This document shows, one piece after another, positions 18,301 to 27,193 of a DNA stretch of 37,694 nucleotides (positions within the stretch are counted from its first letter, which is position 1; every line of letters begins with the position of its first letter). A program made the position numbers and the translations under genes. The notes below the pieces were generated by a model. The model was not told where the DNA came from. It did no database searches and saw nothing but the letters and a program-made list of their open reading frames with translations. This stretch comes from Aeromonas allosaccharophila (GTDB lineage Bacteria > Pseudomonadota > Gammaproteobacteria > Enterobacterales > Aeromonadaceae), in contig NZ_CDBR01000014.1 in the NCBI RefSeq assembly GCF_000819685.1, positions 1 through 37,694 on the forward strand, in the 5' to 3' direction.

Positions 18301-21057
18301 ATGGCAAGGAAAAGGCGGACATCAAAGAAACTTGGAGATTTTTATCTAATTATACTTGCCATCGTCATCTTTATTACTATCAAGATAATTGAAGCTATTA
18401 AAGCGGTTCCTTGGCAATTTTGGGTGGGTGCATTCTGCGTTTTATTTCTTTTTTTCACATACCGTTACAAAAAAACCACCGACAAACCAGAAAAACCAAC
18501 AGTTACAGCCACACCTCATCCAACTAAGCACACTTCACCAGTGCATCGAGAGCCGCCGAGGGCAGCTTTCACGCCATCACATGCCCCCAGTCATTCGAAA
18601 GCTATAGCCAACGCGGATACAAAGATGCAACCAGAGGCGTTACCACACCAACAACCGAGTCCAAACACTGAAGATCTGATCAAGGTATCGGCCTCTGACC
18701 TCATGATTTCTGGAGTATCAACCCCTTTTGAGCCCACGACCTTGGATGCAAACTCTTTTGCCAAGACAAAGCCAGATCCAGCTATTGATGCGCCACCAGC
18801 CTCCCTTGATTTTGATGACGATGTTTTTACTGTTTTGTCCCTGACAGATAACGATACGGAACTACCCGCGCCCGAGTTCAGCATATCTTTTTCATTCGGA
18901 GAACGCAGCCCATCCGTTGTGCCTTCTGAGCAAAACGTACTCTTCACCTCTTCTGAGCTAATGCCTGCGGGGCCCTGCATGGTTGGCCGCTGGATGTCCC
19001 CAGGTGAAGAGATCACTCTTGCTGGTCTCAAAATTAGCGGCGGTATGTTTTATGTCGGCAACACCAGGCTGGATGGAGGCCTCTTTGAAGAGCCATCACT
19101 TATCGATCCACAAGCCCTTGTTACCATCAAAGATGCGCCCTCAGATCTTCCTCTGCATGGATATTATCCGAGCTATAAAAATCTCACTGCCGACGCCAAG
19201 AAAAGATATTTGCAATGGATTGCGAATGGGCGCAAAGACCCCGACGTCGCAATTGGGTTTGTTTTCATCTTTTTCTATGGCCTTGAGCGCCGGTATTTTA
19301 TTGATGCCAAAAGAGACGAGCTAGCCAAAAGAGAGATGCCATTTATTCTTGCCGAAATAGCCAGATTGGTGACCATCTATTCGGCGCACCCCTCTTTCAC
19401 AAGATATGCCACCAATTTTCTCGAATATGGGATGGCGAAGAACATCAGCAAGGAATATTACCTTTTCCCCGCACAAGAGGCCGATCCGCTCAGCTACCAC
19501 GTCCCTATTTCGCTGAAAATCTGCCTCGGGCAACTGGTTAGAGACGGCAAGCCGGTTCCTGCCGATTGGGCTTTGCTCTGGGCGACCTGTACCCCAACAA
19601 TTTCCTTACGGACCCCCGCGCAGCGCTGCTTTGATATCTTCAAGGCTATGTTCATCGACACCTATAAACGGGAGTATGGCGATGGCATCAAACTGAAAGA
19701 GCTCAAATCCCGTGTCGAGGTTTCCTATGCGCCGTCTTCTTATGCCGTCAGCCAATTCATTGAGCGCTGCGTCACCAATCTATCTGATGTCTCCTTCTCG
19801 CAGCCATACATCAAAAAGCTGAGTAAGGTTGTTGACCTTTGCACCTCCTTGCTTGAGCCATATAGCCGGTATCTAGGGAGAAATGTTGGGGCAGAAAACA
19901 CCTTGGAAGCTTTGCTTCATCTGCCATATCAGTATTGGCCAACAGCCATGAAACAACCGTTCGTGACCCTGGAAGAGTTTGTTGGTGTTGATGCCATGCT
20001 TCTGCCTTGGTCTGACCTTGCAGCTCGTATCAACATCAACAGCACGGGAGGCCTCAATAAAGCGCAGTATGAAGGTTTGGCTAACATCTTGGCTCACTAC
20101 CATATGAGCATCGAGCCTCACCCAGAGGGAAGCAATAAGCGCCCGAAGGGAGACGAACCGGTTGTTATCTATCCGATAAATCCGCAAGAAACGCTGAACA
20201 AAAATCAGAGCAGTGTGGATACTGTGTCCGCATTTGTAGATCTGGCCTGTGTTGTCCTGAATACCGACGAAGATAAATCGGAAGTCACGATCGCTTTCCT
20301 CAAGGAACAGATCGGTTCAATGACCTTCCTGACCCACTCTCAATCAGTTCGACTGATCGCAAAAGCGCTACTGGGCACTCAGGCTCCTCCTACCCTGTCG
20401 ATCGTAAAGAAAGCCATCGATGCCTTGGATGGTGAACAAAAGGCTTTAGTCGGCAAGCTGCTCGTCGCCTTTGTGAAAGCTGACAACTCGATCACCCCAG
20501 CCAAGGTGAAGGTACTGGAACAGCTGTATAAGCTGATCTCTTTGGATGTGAAACAGGTCTACTCAGACCTCCATTCAAATGAGGCCAGGATCGTATCAAC
20601 GAGCAAATCTAGCTGCGTGACCAAGGCTACTGGCAGTGCCTCCAGTTTGGATATGGCTCGGGTGGCACAGCTCAAACAAGAGACCTCACAAGTCACTGCA
20701 ATGCTCGCATCAGTGTTTACAGAGAATGATGGTGAACATGATGATATCCACCAGCCACAACAGGCCAAGACCGAAGTGTCATCAGGTCAAACGGTCGAGC
20801 CGACAACCCTTGGGGATACCCATTCTCTGTTTGGCCTTGATGATGATCTAAGCCAATTCCTCAGGGCTCTGCTTACCCGTCCGGAATGGGCTCGTGATGA
20901 TTTGTCTGTACTTGCCAGCACCATGGGCCTGATGCTCGATGGCGCACTTGAACAAATTAACGAAGTCATGCTCGATCACTTTGATGAAATGCTGATCGAT
21001 GGTGATGACCCCTTTGAATTGAACACCGACCTTCTGGAGCAAATTCCTCATGAGTAA
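18301..21057 (+). CDS. sngA: TerB-domain membrane protein of a Shango-type defence operon
   Basis: 918 residues. Two hydrophobic segments near the N-terminus (about 15-32 and 38-52) anchor it to the inner membrane. A proline-rich low-complexity linker (about 55-200) follows, then a TerB-N domain (about 220-430; CMVGRWMSPGEEI, YYPSYKNLTADAKKRYLQWIANG), a central TerB helical bundle (about 660-750; LVAFVKADNSITPAKVKVLEQLYKLI) and a TerB-C-type tail (about 780-915). TerB modules are metal-binding scaffolds linked by comparative genomics to DNA-processing defence. Its stop overlaps the ATPase start by 8 bases, indicating translational coupling. The gene order TerB, ATPase, helicase is that of Shango. 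The symbol rests on this order and the domains. Confidence 0.8.
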   Translation: MARKRRTSKKLGDFYLIILAIVIFITIKIIEAIKAVPWQFWVGAFCVLFLFFTYRYKKTTDKPEKPTVTATPHPTKHTSPVHREPPRAAFTPSHAPSHSKAIANADTKMQPEALPHQQPSPNTEDLIKVSASDLMISGVSTPFEPTTLDANSFAKTKPDPAIDAPPASLDFDDDVFTVLSLTDNDTELPAPEFSISFSFGERSPSVVPSEQNVLFTSSELMPAGPCMVGRWMSPGEEITLAGLKISGGMFYVGNTRLDGGLFEEPSLIDPQALVTIKDAPSDLPLHGYYPSYKNLTADAKKRYLQWIANGRKDPDVAIGFVFIFFYGLERRYFIDAKRDELAKREMPFILAEIARLVTIYSAHPSFTRYATNFLEYGMAKNISKEYYLFPAQEADPLSYHVPISLKICLGQLVRDGKPVPADWALLWATCTPTISLRTPAQRCFDIFKAMFIDTYKREYGDGIKLKELKSRVEVSYAPSSYAVSQFIERCVTNLSDVSFSQPYIKKLSKVVDLCTSLLEPYSRYLGRNVGAENTLEALLHLPYQYWPTAMKQPFVTLEEFVGVDAMLLPWSDLAARININSTGGLNKAQYEGLANILAHYHMSIEPHPEGSNKRPKGDEPVVIYPINPQETLNKNQSSVDTVSAFVDLACVVLNTDEDKSEVTIAFLKEQIGSMTFLTHSQSVRLIAKALLGTQAPPTLSIVKKAIDALDGEQKALVGKLLVAFVKADNSITPAKVKVLEQLYKLISLDVKQVYSDLHSNEARIVSTSKSSCVTKATGSASSLDMARVAQLKQETSQVTAMLASVFTENDGEHDDIHQPQQAKTEVSSGQTVEPTTLGDTHSLFGLDDDLSQFLRALLTRPEWARDDLSVLASTMGLMLDGALEQINEVMLDHFDEMLIDGDDPFELNTDLLEQIPHE

Positions 21058-22345
21058 AATCAGGCCAAAAGAGCGCGACGCCGTAATCCAATCCTTAAGA
21101 GCGGGTGTCGTGCCCAAGGTGGGTCAGCATCTCATCCAGGTTGGCCGCAAAAACGAAATTGACGCCTTCATGGCTGACATCCATCGCGTTGCCGATACAG
21201 GTTCATCATTCAGGATCGTTATCGGGGAGTATGGTGCCGGTAAAACCTTCCTTCTCAACCTTGTGCGAGCAATCGCGCTTGAGAAGCAGCTTGTTACCGT
21301 TCACGCCGATCTCAATCCCGATCGCCGACTGCATGCCAGCGGCGGCCAAGCGCGGTCCCTCTATTCTGAACTCGCCAAGAATATGTCCACCCGCACGAAA
21401 CCTGATGGCGGTGCACTTGCTGGTGTAGTGGAGAAGTTCATCGCTCAGGCGAAAAATGAAGCCAAGGCGAATGGCTCACAACCTGAAGCTGTCATCCGGA
21501 AGAAGCTGGAAGATCTCGCCGAGATGGTTAATGGCTATGACTTTGCCGAGGTGATCGCCGCCTACTGCAAAGGGTTCGAAGATGGCAATGACCAGCTGAG
21601 GCATGACGCCATCAGATGGCTTCGGGGCGAATTCTCAACCAAGACCGATGCCCGCATGGCGCTGGGTGTCCGGACCATCGTTGATGATGCCACCATGTAT
21701 GATCAGCTCAAGCTGATGGCCCGTTTCGTTCAGCTGGCAGGCTATTCAGGCTTGCTGGTATGCCTTGATGAGATGGTGAACCTCTATAAGCTTGCCAACA
21801 CCCAGGCTCGCAACTCCAACTACGAACAAATCCTGCGGATCCTCAATGATTCCTTGCAAGGGACGTCGGTCGGGCTCGGGTTCATCCTTGGCGGCACTCC
21901 CGAGTTTTTGATGGACACCAGACGCGGCCTCTTCAGCTATTCAGCCCTGCAATCCCGTTTGGCCGAGAACAGCTTTGCTCAGGATGGGCTGGTGGATTAC
22001 TCAGGGCCAGTACTGCGCCTCTCAAGCCTGACCCCTGAGGATTTCTACGTTCTCCTTGAGAAGTTGCGGCATGTCTATGCCTGTGGTGATGAAACCCGTT
22101 ACACATTGCCAGACGAAGCGTTACCGGCATTTATGGCCCATTGTGAGAGCCGGTTGGGGGAAAGCTATTTCAGAACCCCCAGAACGACGATCACCGCCTT
22201 TGTGAACCTGCTGGCCGTCCTGGAGCAGAACCCTGATGCAAACTGGAAAGAGCTCATTGGCTTTACTGACATCAAATCTGATCAGGGAGCGGAGTTAGAA
22301 TTGGCAGTGGAGTCCGATGATGAATTCACCTCGTTCCAGCTCTGA
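21050..22345 (+). CDS. sngB: BrxD-like (DUF2791) P-loop ATPase of the Shango-type operon
   Basis: 431 residues. Walker A is GEYGAGKT (59-66) and Walker B is LLVCLDE (D240-E241). The overall pattern (RKNEIDAFMADI; VHADLNPDRRLHASGGQARSLY; GLGFILGGTPEFLMDTRRGLFSY; ALQSRLAEN) matches the BrxD/DUF2791 ATPase family also found in type 2 BREX. It likely couples ATP hydrolysis to DNA loading or signalling between the TerB protein and the helicase. It overlaps the TerB gene by 8 bases and the helicase by 29 bases, so the three proteins are made in a tightly coupled operon. Cytoplasmic; no membrane segments. Confidence 0.85.
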   Translation: MSKIRPKERDAVIQSLRAGVVPKVGQHLIQVGRKNEIDAFMADIHRVADTGSSFRIVIGEYGAGKTFLLNLVRAIALEKQLVTVHADLNPDRRLHASGGQARSLYSELAKNMSTRTKPDGGALAGVVEKFIAQAKNEAKANGSQPEAVIRKKLEDLAEMVNGYDFAEVIAAYCKGFEDGNDQLRHDAIRWLRGEFSTKTDARMALGVRTIVDDATMYDQLKLMARFVQLAGYSGLLVCLDEMVNLYKLANTQARNSNYEQILRILNDSLQGTSVGLGFILGGTPEFLMDTRRGLFSYSALQSRLAENSFAQDGLVDYSGPVLRLSSLTPEDFYVLLEKLRHVYACGDETRYTLPDEALPAFMAHCESRLGESYFRTPRTTITAFVNLLAVLEQNPDANWKELIGFTDIKSDQGAELELAVESDDEFTSFQL

Positions 22346-24533
22346 CTCCCGACATTTTGAACGGCTGGATGAGCGGATCCGGCGCTGGGTGTGGCAAAAG
22401 GGGTGGACCTCTCTTCGTGATGCGCAAGAGCGGGCGATACCGGCCTTATTGGGGGCAGATACAGACGTGATCATCGCTGCTGCCACCGCTGCGGGTAAAA
22501 CTGAAGCGGCCTTCTTGCCGATATTCACGGTGCTACTGAACAGCCCCGAGCCCGCTACGGTTCTATACATCAGTCCTCTCAAAGCACTGATCAATGATCA
22601 ATGGGGACGGCTCAACGAGCTCTGTGACTCATTAGAGATCCCCGTTACTGGCTGGCATGGTGATATCGCCTATAGCAAGAAGCAGAAATTCTTGAGGAGC
22701 CCCAACGGGGTGTTGTTGATCACCCCTGAATCCCTGGAGGCCCTCTTTGTGAATCGGGGGTCATCCATCCCTGGGATGATGGCCAACATCAAGTACATCG
22801 TGATTGATGAGCTGCATGCCTTCATCGGCTTTGAGCGAGGAAAACAGATCCAATCCCTGATGCATCGTGTTGAGCTGGCCATCGGTCGTCAGGTCCCCCG
22901 CGTTGGGCTCTCTGCTACTCTCGGGGATATGTCGCTCGCGGCAAAATTCTTGCGCCCTTCCCTACCTGATAGCGTCCAGCTCATCGAGTCAAAGGATGGT
23001 GGCCAGGAGCTAAAGGTCCTCATCAAAGGCTGTATCGAAGGTAAAACGGAACCAGACGAAGAACGAGATGAAGACGACCCGACTTCTCCCTATGTAGTCA
23101 TCAGTAACGACTTGTATCGTGCACTCCGCGGGTCAAACAACCTGGTATTTCCCAACTCCAGATCGAACGTTGAAAAGTACACAGACCGTTTACGTCGCCT
23201 TTGCGAACAAGATAAGGTCCCAAACCAGTTCTGGGCGCACCACGGCAGTTTGTCGAAAACATATCGTGAAGAAACTGAACAGGCTTTGAAGTCGGGTGAT
23301 GTGCCAGCGACAGCTATTTGCACCAGTACGTTGGAGCTCGGGATCGACATTGGCTCCGTTAAAAGTATTTGCCAAATCGGTCGACCACCTGCGGTGTCTT
23401 CATTGCGGCAACGTCTTGGTAGGTCCGGACGCCGTAAGGGAGAATCCGCAATCCTTCGCGGCTACATCATCGAGCGCGAACTCTCCCCCAATACAAGTAT
23501 CTCAGATTCACTACGTGAGGACCTGATCCAAACTATCGCCATGGTCAGGCTACTGATCGGTGGTTGGTTTGAGCCTCCCCTTGCTGGTGGCTTGCACGCC
23601 TCAACTCTAGTTCAACAGATCCTTTCTGTTATCAGTGAGCGCGGCGGCATCATGGCCAGAGACCTTTGGCATAGTCTACTCTCCCCTGGTGCGCCTTTTG
23701 AAGGATTCACATCTGATGACTTTATTGGGCTTCTCAAGCAGATGGGCAGCTTGAAATTGATACAACAGGACTCATCAGGTTTGCTGCTGCACGGTGAAGT
23801 AGGCGAAAAACTCGTTAACAATCACGAATTCTACGCATCATTTGTCAGTGATGAGGAATACCGACTTATCTGCGCCTCTACTCAGGTTGGGTTGATCCCG
23901 ATAAGCAGACCTCTGATTACAGGCCAGAAGATCATTTTTGCCGGTCGCCGCTGGCAAGTTCTCCAAGTCAATGAAAAAAAGAAATTTATACTGGTGGCCC
24001 CCTCAAAAGGTGGGACTCCTCCTGTCTTCGATAACTGCTTGGCCTCTGTACACGAAAGAGTCAGAGGAGAAATGCGCAATGTGCTTGCTGGTGGCTTTGA
24101 TGTTCCATTTCTTGATGCCAAAGCACAAGAACTACTGGCCGAAGCGAGAGAAAACTTTAAACGCTATGAACTTGACTCGACCACATTGATTGAAGTGGGC
24201 AGTAATGCCGTGCAGCTATTCCCATGGTCCAGTGATATTGCGCATGATGCGTTTGTTCTGTTGATGCAAAAAAATGATATTGATGCTGTTAATGAAGGCA
24301 TTTACATCTTAATTAATTGTACCAAAGAAAAAATGCTGAATATTATGGCCAGCATTAATGACTCACATATACTATCGACAAATCTACTAAACGGAGTCCA
24401 AAACTTAAATAGAGAAAAGTGGGATTGGGCACTTCCTGATAGGCTTTTGCGTAAATCATTCTCCTCACTTAGGTTAGATCTGGAAGGTGCATTAGGAATC
24501 TGTAAGAAGGTCATACTCATGCATGGAAAATAA
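22317..24533 (+). CDS. sngC: Lhr/BrxHI-like SF2 helicase of the Shango-type operon
   Basis: 738 residues. Helicase motifs in order: I (ATAAGKT, K61), Ia (YISPLKALINDQ), Ic (LLITPESLE), II (VIDELH, D164), III (LSATLGD), IV (LVFPNSR), V (TSTLELGIDIG) and VI (QRLGRSGRR). This is the Lhr-like pattern shared with the BrxHI helicase of BREX. The C-terminal third is a winged-helix and accessory region. The start is ambiguous by one codon (ATG at 22317 or 22320). It is the presumed DNA-acting motor of the Shango-type complex. Fifteen bases after its stop begins a MITE-like element, which leaves the gene intact. The last 250 bases are more AT-rich than the rest. Confidence 0.88.
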   Translation: MMNSPRSSSDSRHFERLDERIRRWVWQKGWTSLRDAQERAIPALLGADTDVIIAAATAAGKTEAAFLPIFTVLLNSPEPATVLYISPLKALINDQWGRLNELCDSLEIPVTGWHGDIAYSKKQKFLRSPNGVLLITPESLEALFVNRGSSIPGMMANIKYIVIDELHAFIGFERGKQIQSLMHRVELAIGRQVPRVGLSATLGDMSLAAKFLRPSLPDSVQLIESKDGGQELKVLIKGCIEGKTEPDEERDEDDPTSPYVVISNDLYRALRGSNNLVFPNSRSNVEKYTDRLRRLCEQDKVPNQFWAHHGSLSKTYREETEQALKSGDVPATAICTSTLELGIDIGSVKSICQIGRPPAVSSLRQRLGRSGRRKGESAILRGYIIERELSPNTSISDSLREDLIQTIAMVRLLIGGWFEPPLAGGLHASTLVQQILSVISERGGIMARDLWHSLLSPGAPFEGFTSDDFIGLLKQMGSLKLIQQDSSGLLLHGEVGEKLVNNHEFYASFVSDEEYRLICASTQVGLIPISRPLITGQKIIFAGRRWQVLQVNEKKKFILVAPSKGGTPPVFDNCLASVHERVRGEMRNVLAGGFDVPFLDAKAQELLAEARENFKRYELDSTTLIEVGSNAVQLFPWSSDIAHDAFVLLMQKNDIDAVNEGIYILINCTKEKMLNIMASINDSHILSTNLLNGVQNLNREKWDWALPDRLLRKSFSSLRLDLEGALGICKKVILMHGK

Positions 24534-24548
24534 GTTTGCTACTGAACT

Positions 24549-24725
24549 GGCTAAATAGTTTTTCCGAATAGTAGATCACGGTACTCGTACCGCTTCTACA
24601 GGTGACATGGAGCACACATCGTCGCTGAGCCTTGTCACTTCAGGTGTTGCCGTCAGATTGCAAAAATCCCTTACGCCACAAGTCTGCCGGCAAGATGTAG
24701 CACTATTAGGATCAGTTATTTAGCT
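24549..24725. mobile_element. MITE-like element related to the IS at the left edge
   Basis: A 177-bp sequence with imperfect terminal inverted repeats: the left end at 24549-24579 and the right end at about 24695-24725 agree at 18 of 23 core positions (gctaaata, then tcc, then aatagt). The left end matches the IS630-type IS end at 254-284 at 28 of 31 positions, and the right end matches at 20 of 23. No coding capacity is present. It fits a non-autonomous element mobilised by an IS630-type transposase. The target duplication could not be confirmed. Confidence 0.55.
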
Positions 24726-25022
24726 GACAGAATAAATCTATAACAATATGGTCTTTCCTCGCTTTGCGAGAATTATTTGGCCACTCCTTCCCCTTAAAGC
24801 CAGAGAGCTGTTGTTTATATAATCAATCTCTTTCTGGTTAGCAACTCAGTCATACGCAGCAGCACATGAAATCACTTCCCGATGTTGGGTGGAGAAATAC
24901 TCAGGTTGGCTCATTAAATAAGTGCTAGGACTTGTATGGACATTAATACCCATCATAGTTGCCTGACACCGCTTAGATTGTATGCAGGACAAAGGAGATG
25001 GTAATGCTTTGTTGCAAGAGAA
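24726..25022. other. Intergenic region between convergent defence operons
   Basis: About 300 AT-rich bases between the MITE-like element and the terminator of the minus-strand operon. No open frame with gene-like features and no RNA gene were seen. Confidence 0.5.
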
Positions 25023-25057
25023 CAAAAAGTGGCCAAGATCTGCAAACCAAGGCCACT
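25023..25057 (-). terminator. Terminator of the helicase-nuclease operon
   Basis: Read on the minus strand: agtggcc, 16-base loop, ggccact, then TTTTTG. It lies 18 bases past the stop of the 705-residue gene. The stem is 7 bp. Confidence 0.6.
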
Positions 25058-25075
25058 CATCATCTCCCCATACCT

Positions 25076-27193
25076 TTAGGTATCCATGCCAGCCAAGCTA
25101 GCAACCTTTTCCAACAGCGATGACTTGCTGTTCTCCCTGAGGCGCAGGATGCCAGTTGTTAGTGTCGAAAGATAAAGACGTATCAGTGGCTCATCAAGCA
25201 AGTCAGCTTCAACCACAGAGTACTGAACCAGGCCACTATTTCCTGTTTTTATTGGTGCAAACACCATCAAGTCATGCAAATTTGAGAAGCCAAAAGCAGA
25301 TTGTACAGCAAGCTGTGGGGGCACAAAGTAGCGAATAAATATCCCATTATCTTCAATAAATGAAGTGTCTCGCCATCTGACATTCTCTGCAACCTTTTCA
25401 GCAGGTGTTAAATAAAAAGGAAGCAATGCACTATCTCGGGAGCGACTATAGTACCCCTTGAGTAAACCACCTTCATCAGCGATAGTTGCAAGAGCAGTAT
25501 CTATAGATTGATAGCGACTGTTAAGGATAATCTTGGGAATGAAGCTTCCAGAGAATCGTCGCAAGTAGCGGCCCGACGACTCGTCGATGACATACATGCT
25601 ATCCCCCTGAAAGTTTTTGATGAATGGGAATCGTCGTCGCAACGTTTCTTTCTGCTCTAACCCGACTTCGGGGTAAAAATCACTGTCTACAATGCTCAAC
25701 TGCCCATCAGTAACAATGACCCTCGCAGATGCGAGATATTCCAGTGGCTTTCGAAACTCCCCGCTTTCTTGAAGAAAAACTTTGTCTATAAATACCAGAG
25801 TATATTTTCCTTCTGGAGTAAGAGGCGAAAGCGGGATGGAACCGATAGCAAAACAGTGTTTTATTGCAAGCTCGACAGCACATCTGCGTAAGGCATCTTT
25901 CTTGCCAGCGATGTCTATAGCATTCCCGGCCGTGATGTCTATCCCCTGCATGACCGGAATATTGACCGCTGCGGACCCACCACCTCGTCTGTACAGTTTT
26001 GAAAACTTAGCCCATGTGTAAGCATCGACATCTTCTTTTGATGCCATTTGGTTGGATAGTGCATGATAGGCATCCCACGGACGCTTGAGTGAGTCCTCCT
26101 CGACCCGGATACTACTGTCATTGTCGTCATTACTGGCCTTATTGAGTACAAGCCAAGCATCTTGCGTACTCAACTCTTCCACCCAGGCCGCAGAGTCTGC
26201 TGTTCGGCCATCATTGTAAAACTTGAATGCATCAAACTGCACATTATCTAAAGAAAGAGCCTCTATGATATTCGATTGATCTGTTTGCGAGAGTTGAGTA
26301 TCAGTATTGTTGATGATCGTCAGTTCACGCGATACCTTCCTGATAGCGTCAAGCTTTAGGTGAGGTTCCGAAGTGACATGTGTAGGTTCAAATACCACCC
26401 TAGAATGCAATATTCCAGCCTTGGTGAATATATCGCTGAAAAACTCAGTGAGGCGATTAAAGAGATACATTCTTGAGCGACGAATATCCTTATCGTTGAA
26501 AGTAATGTCCGGTAACTTGTTCTTACGACCATCCAATTTTTTTAATCGCTCAGCCTGTATAAGTGAAAGTGTCAGCCCCAAATCCTCTTCCCCTGGCGAG
26601 GTTAAGTCACCAGATATGACAGCACTATCTTCGTTCTTAAACGCTTGAGCAACTAGCAGGACCTGAAGTTGTCCATGTAAAAAAGCCAAATCAAGACGGA
26701 AGGCCTCAATAATTGAAACGCCCTTCTTAGTCGAAAAGCAACGCGCTCCGACGTAGATATAAGGACCAATCATAAAAGCATGTGGCTTACGAGCCCCAAA
26801 CTCTATCTCACCCAGCAGGGCAGCAATCATACCGAGTCGGAGAGTAACATCTGCATCTATATTCTGAGAATCAGTTACCATCCTATTTGTATGTCCAGGA
26901 TGGAGATAGTAGTAGTGCCATTGCTTGTTCTTTTTACTCTGAAAAAAAGGTATTGACTCTGCACGAATGCCATTTCCAATGCTAGCAGCTATCTCTCTCT
27001 TTAAATTATTAATTAGCAGTGCTGGATTCTTCTTTTGAAAGTTATCTAGCGTTACAACGCTAGGACACCATGGTATCTGTTGAGTCGAAAGGTAACCAAG
27101 CATCTTCTGTGCTGCTTGTTCTGGAGAATCCTCTAGTGCAATGAAATTCGTCAAGGCTCGAGCCTTGGCTCCGGGCATAATCGGTTCAAACAT
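25076..27193 (-). CDS. Uncharacterised partner protein of the helicase-nuclease
   Basis: 705 residues from the ATG at 27193, chosen because it has AGGGA 8 bases upstream and overlaps the helicase stop by 8 bases (ATGTTTGA); the frame is open upstream to a TTG at 27220. I do not recognise the family. It has no signal peptide or membrane segment. Visible segments are an N-terminal alpha/beta region with HYYYLHPGHTNRMV (about 90-105), FGARKPHAFMIGPYIYVGARCF (about 135-160), a mid-region SAAVNIPVMQGIDITAG (about 400-420) and a C-terminal region with TLVFIDKVFLQ, YYSRSRDSALLPFYLTP and FAPIKTGN. The length and position beside a helicase-nuclease suggest a nucleic-acid-binding or target-recognition subunit. 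A highly diverged PIWI-like protein was considered but not supported by motifs seen. Confidence 0.75.
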   Translation of the reverse strand: MFEPIMPGAKARALTNFIALEDSPEQAAQKMLGYLSTQQIPWCPSVVTLDNFQKKNPALLINNLKREIAASIGNGIRAESIPFFQSKKNKQWHYYYLHPGHTNRMVTDSQNIDADVTLRLGMIAALLGEIEFGARKPHAFMIGPYIYVGARCFSTKKGVSIIEAFRLDLAFLHGQLQVLLVAQAFKNEDSAVISGDLTSPGEEDLGLTLSLIQAERLKKLDGRKNKLPDITFNDKDIRRSRMYLFNRLTEFFSDIFTKAGILHSRVVFEPTHVTSEPHLKLDAIRKVSRELTIINNTDTQLSQTDQSNIIEALSLDNVQFDAFKFYNDGRTADSAAWVEELSTQDAWLVLNKASNDDNDSSIRVEEDSLKRPWDAYHALSNQMASKEDVDAYTWAKFSKLYRRGGGSAAVNIPVMQGIDITAGNAIDIAGKKDALRRCAVELAIKHCFAIGSIPLSPLTPEGKYTLVFIDKVFLQESGEFRKPLEYLASARVIVTDGQLSIVDSDFYPEVGLEQKETLRRRFPFIKNFQGDSMYVIDESSGRYLRRFSGSFIPKIILNSRYQSIDTALATIADEGGLLKGYYSRSRDSALLPFYLTPAEKVAENVRWRDTSFIEDNGIFIRYFVPPQLAVQSAFGFSNLHDLMVFAPIKTGNSGLVQYSVVEADLLDEPLIRLYLSTLTTGILRLRENSKSSLLEKVASLAGMDT

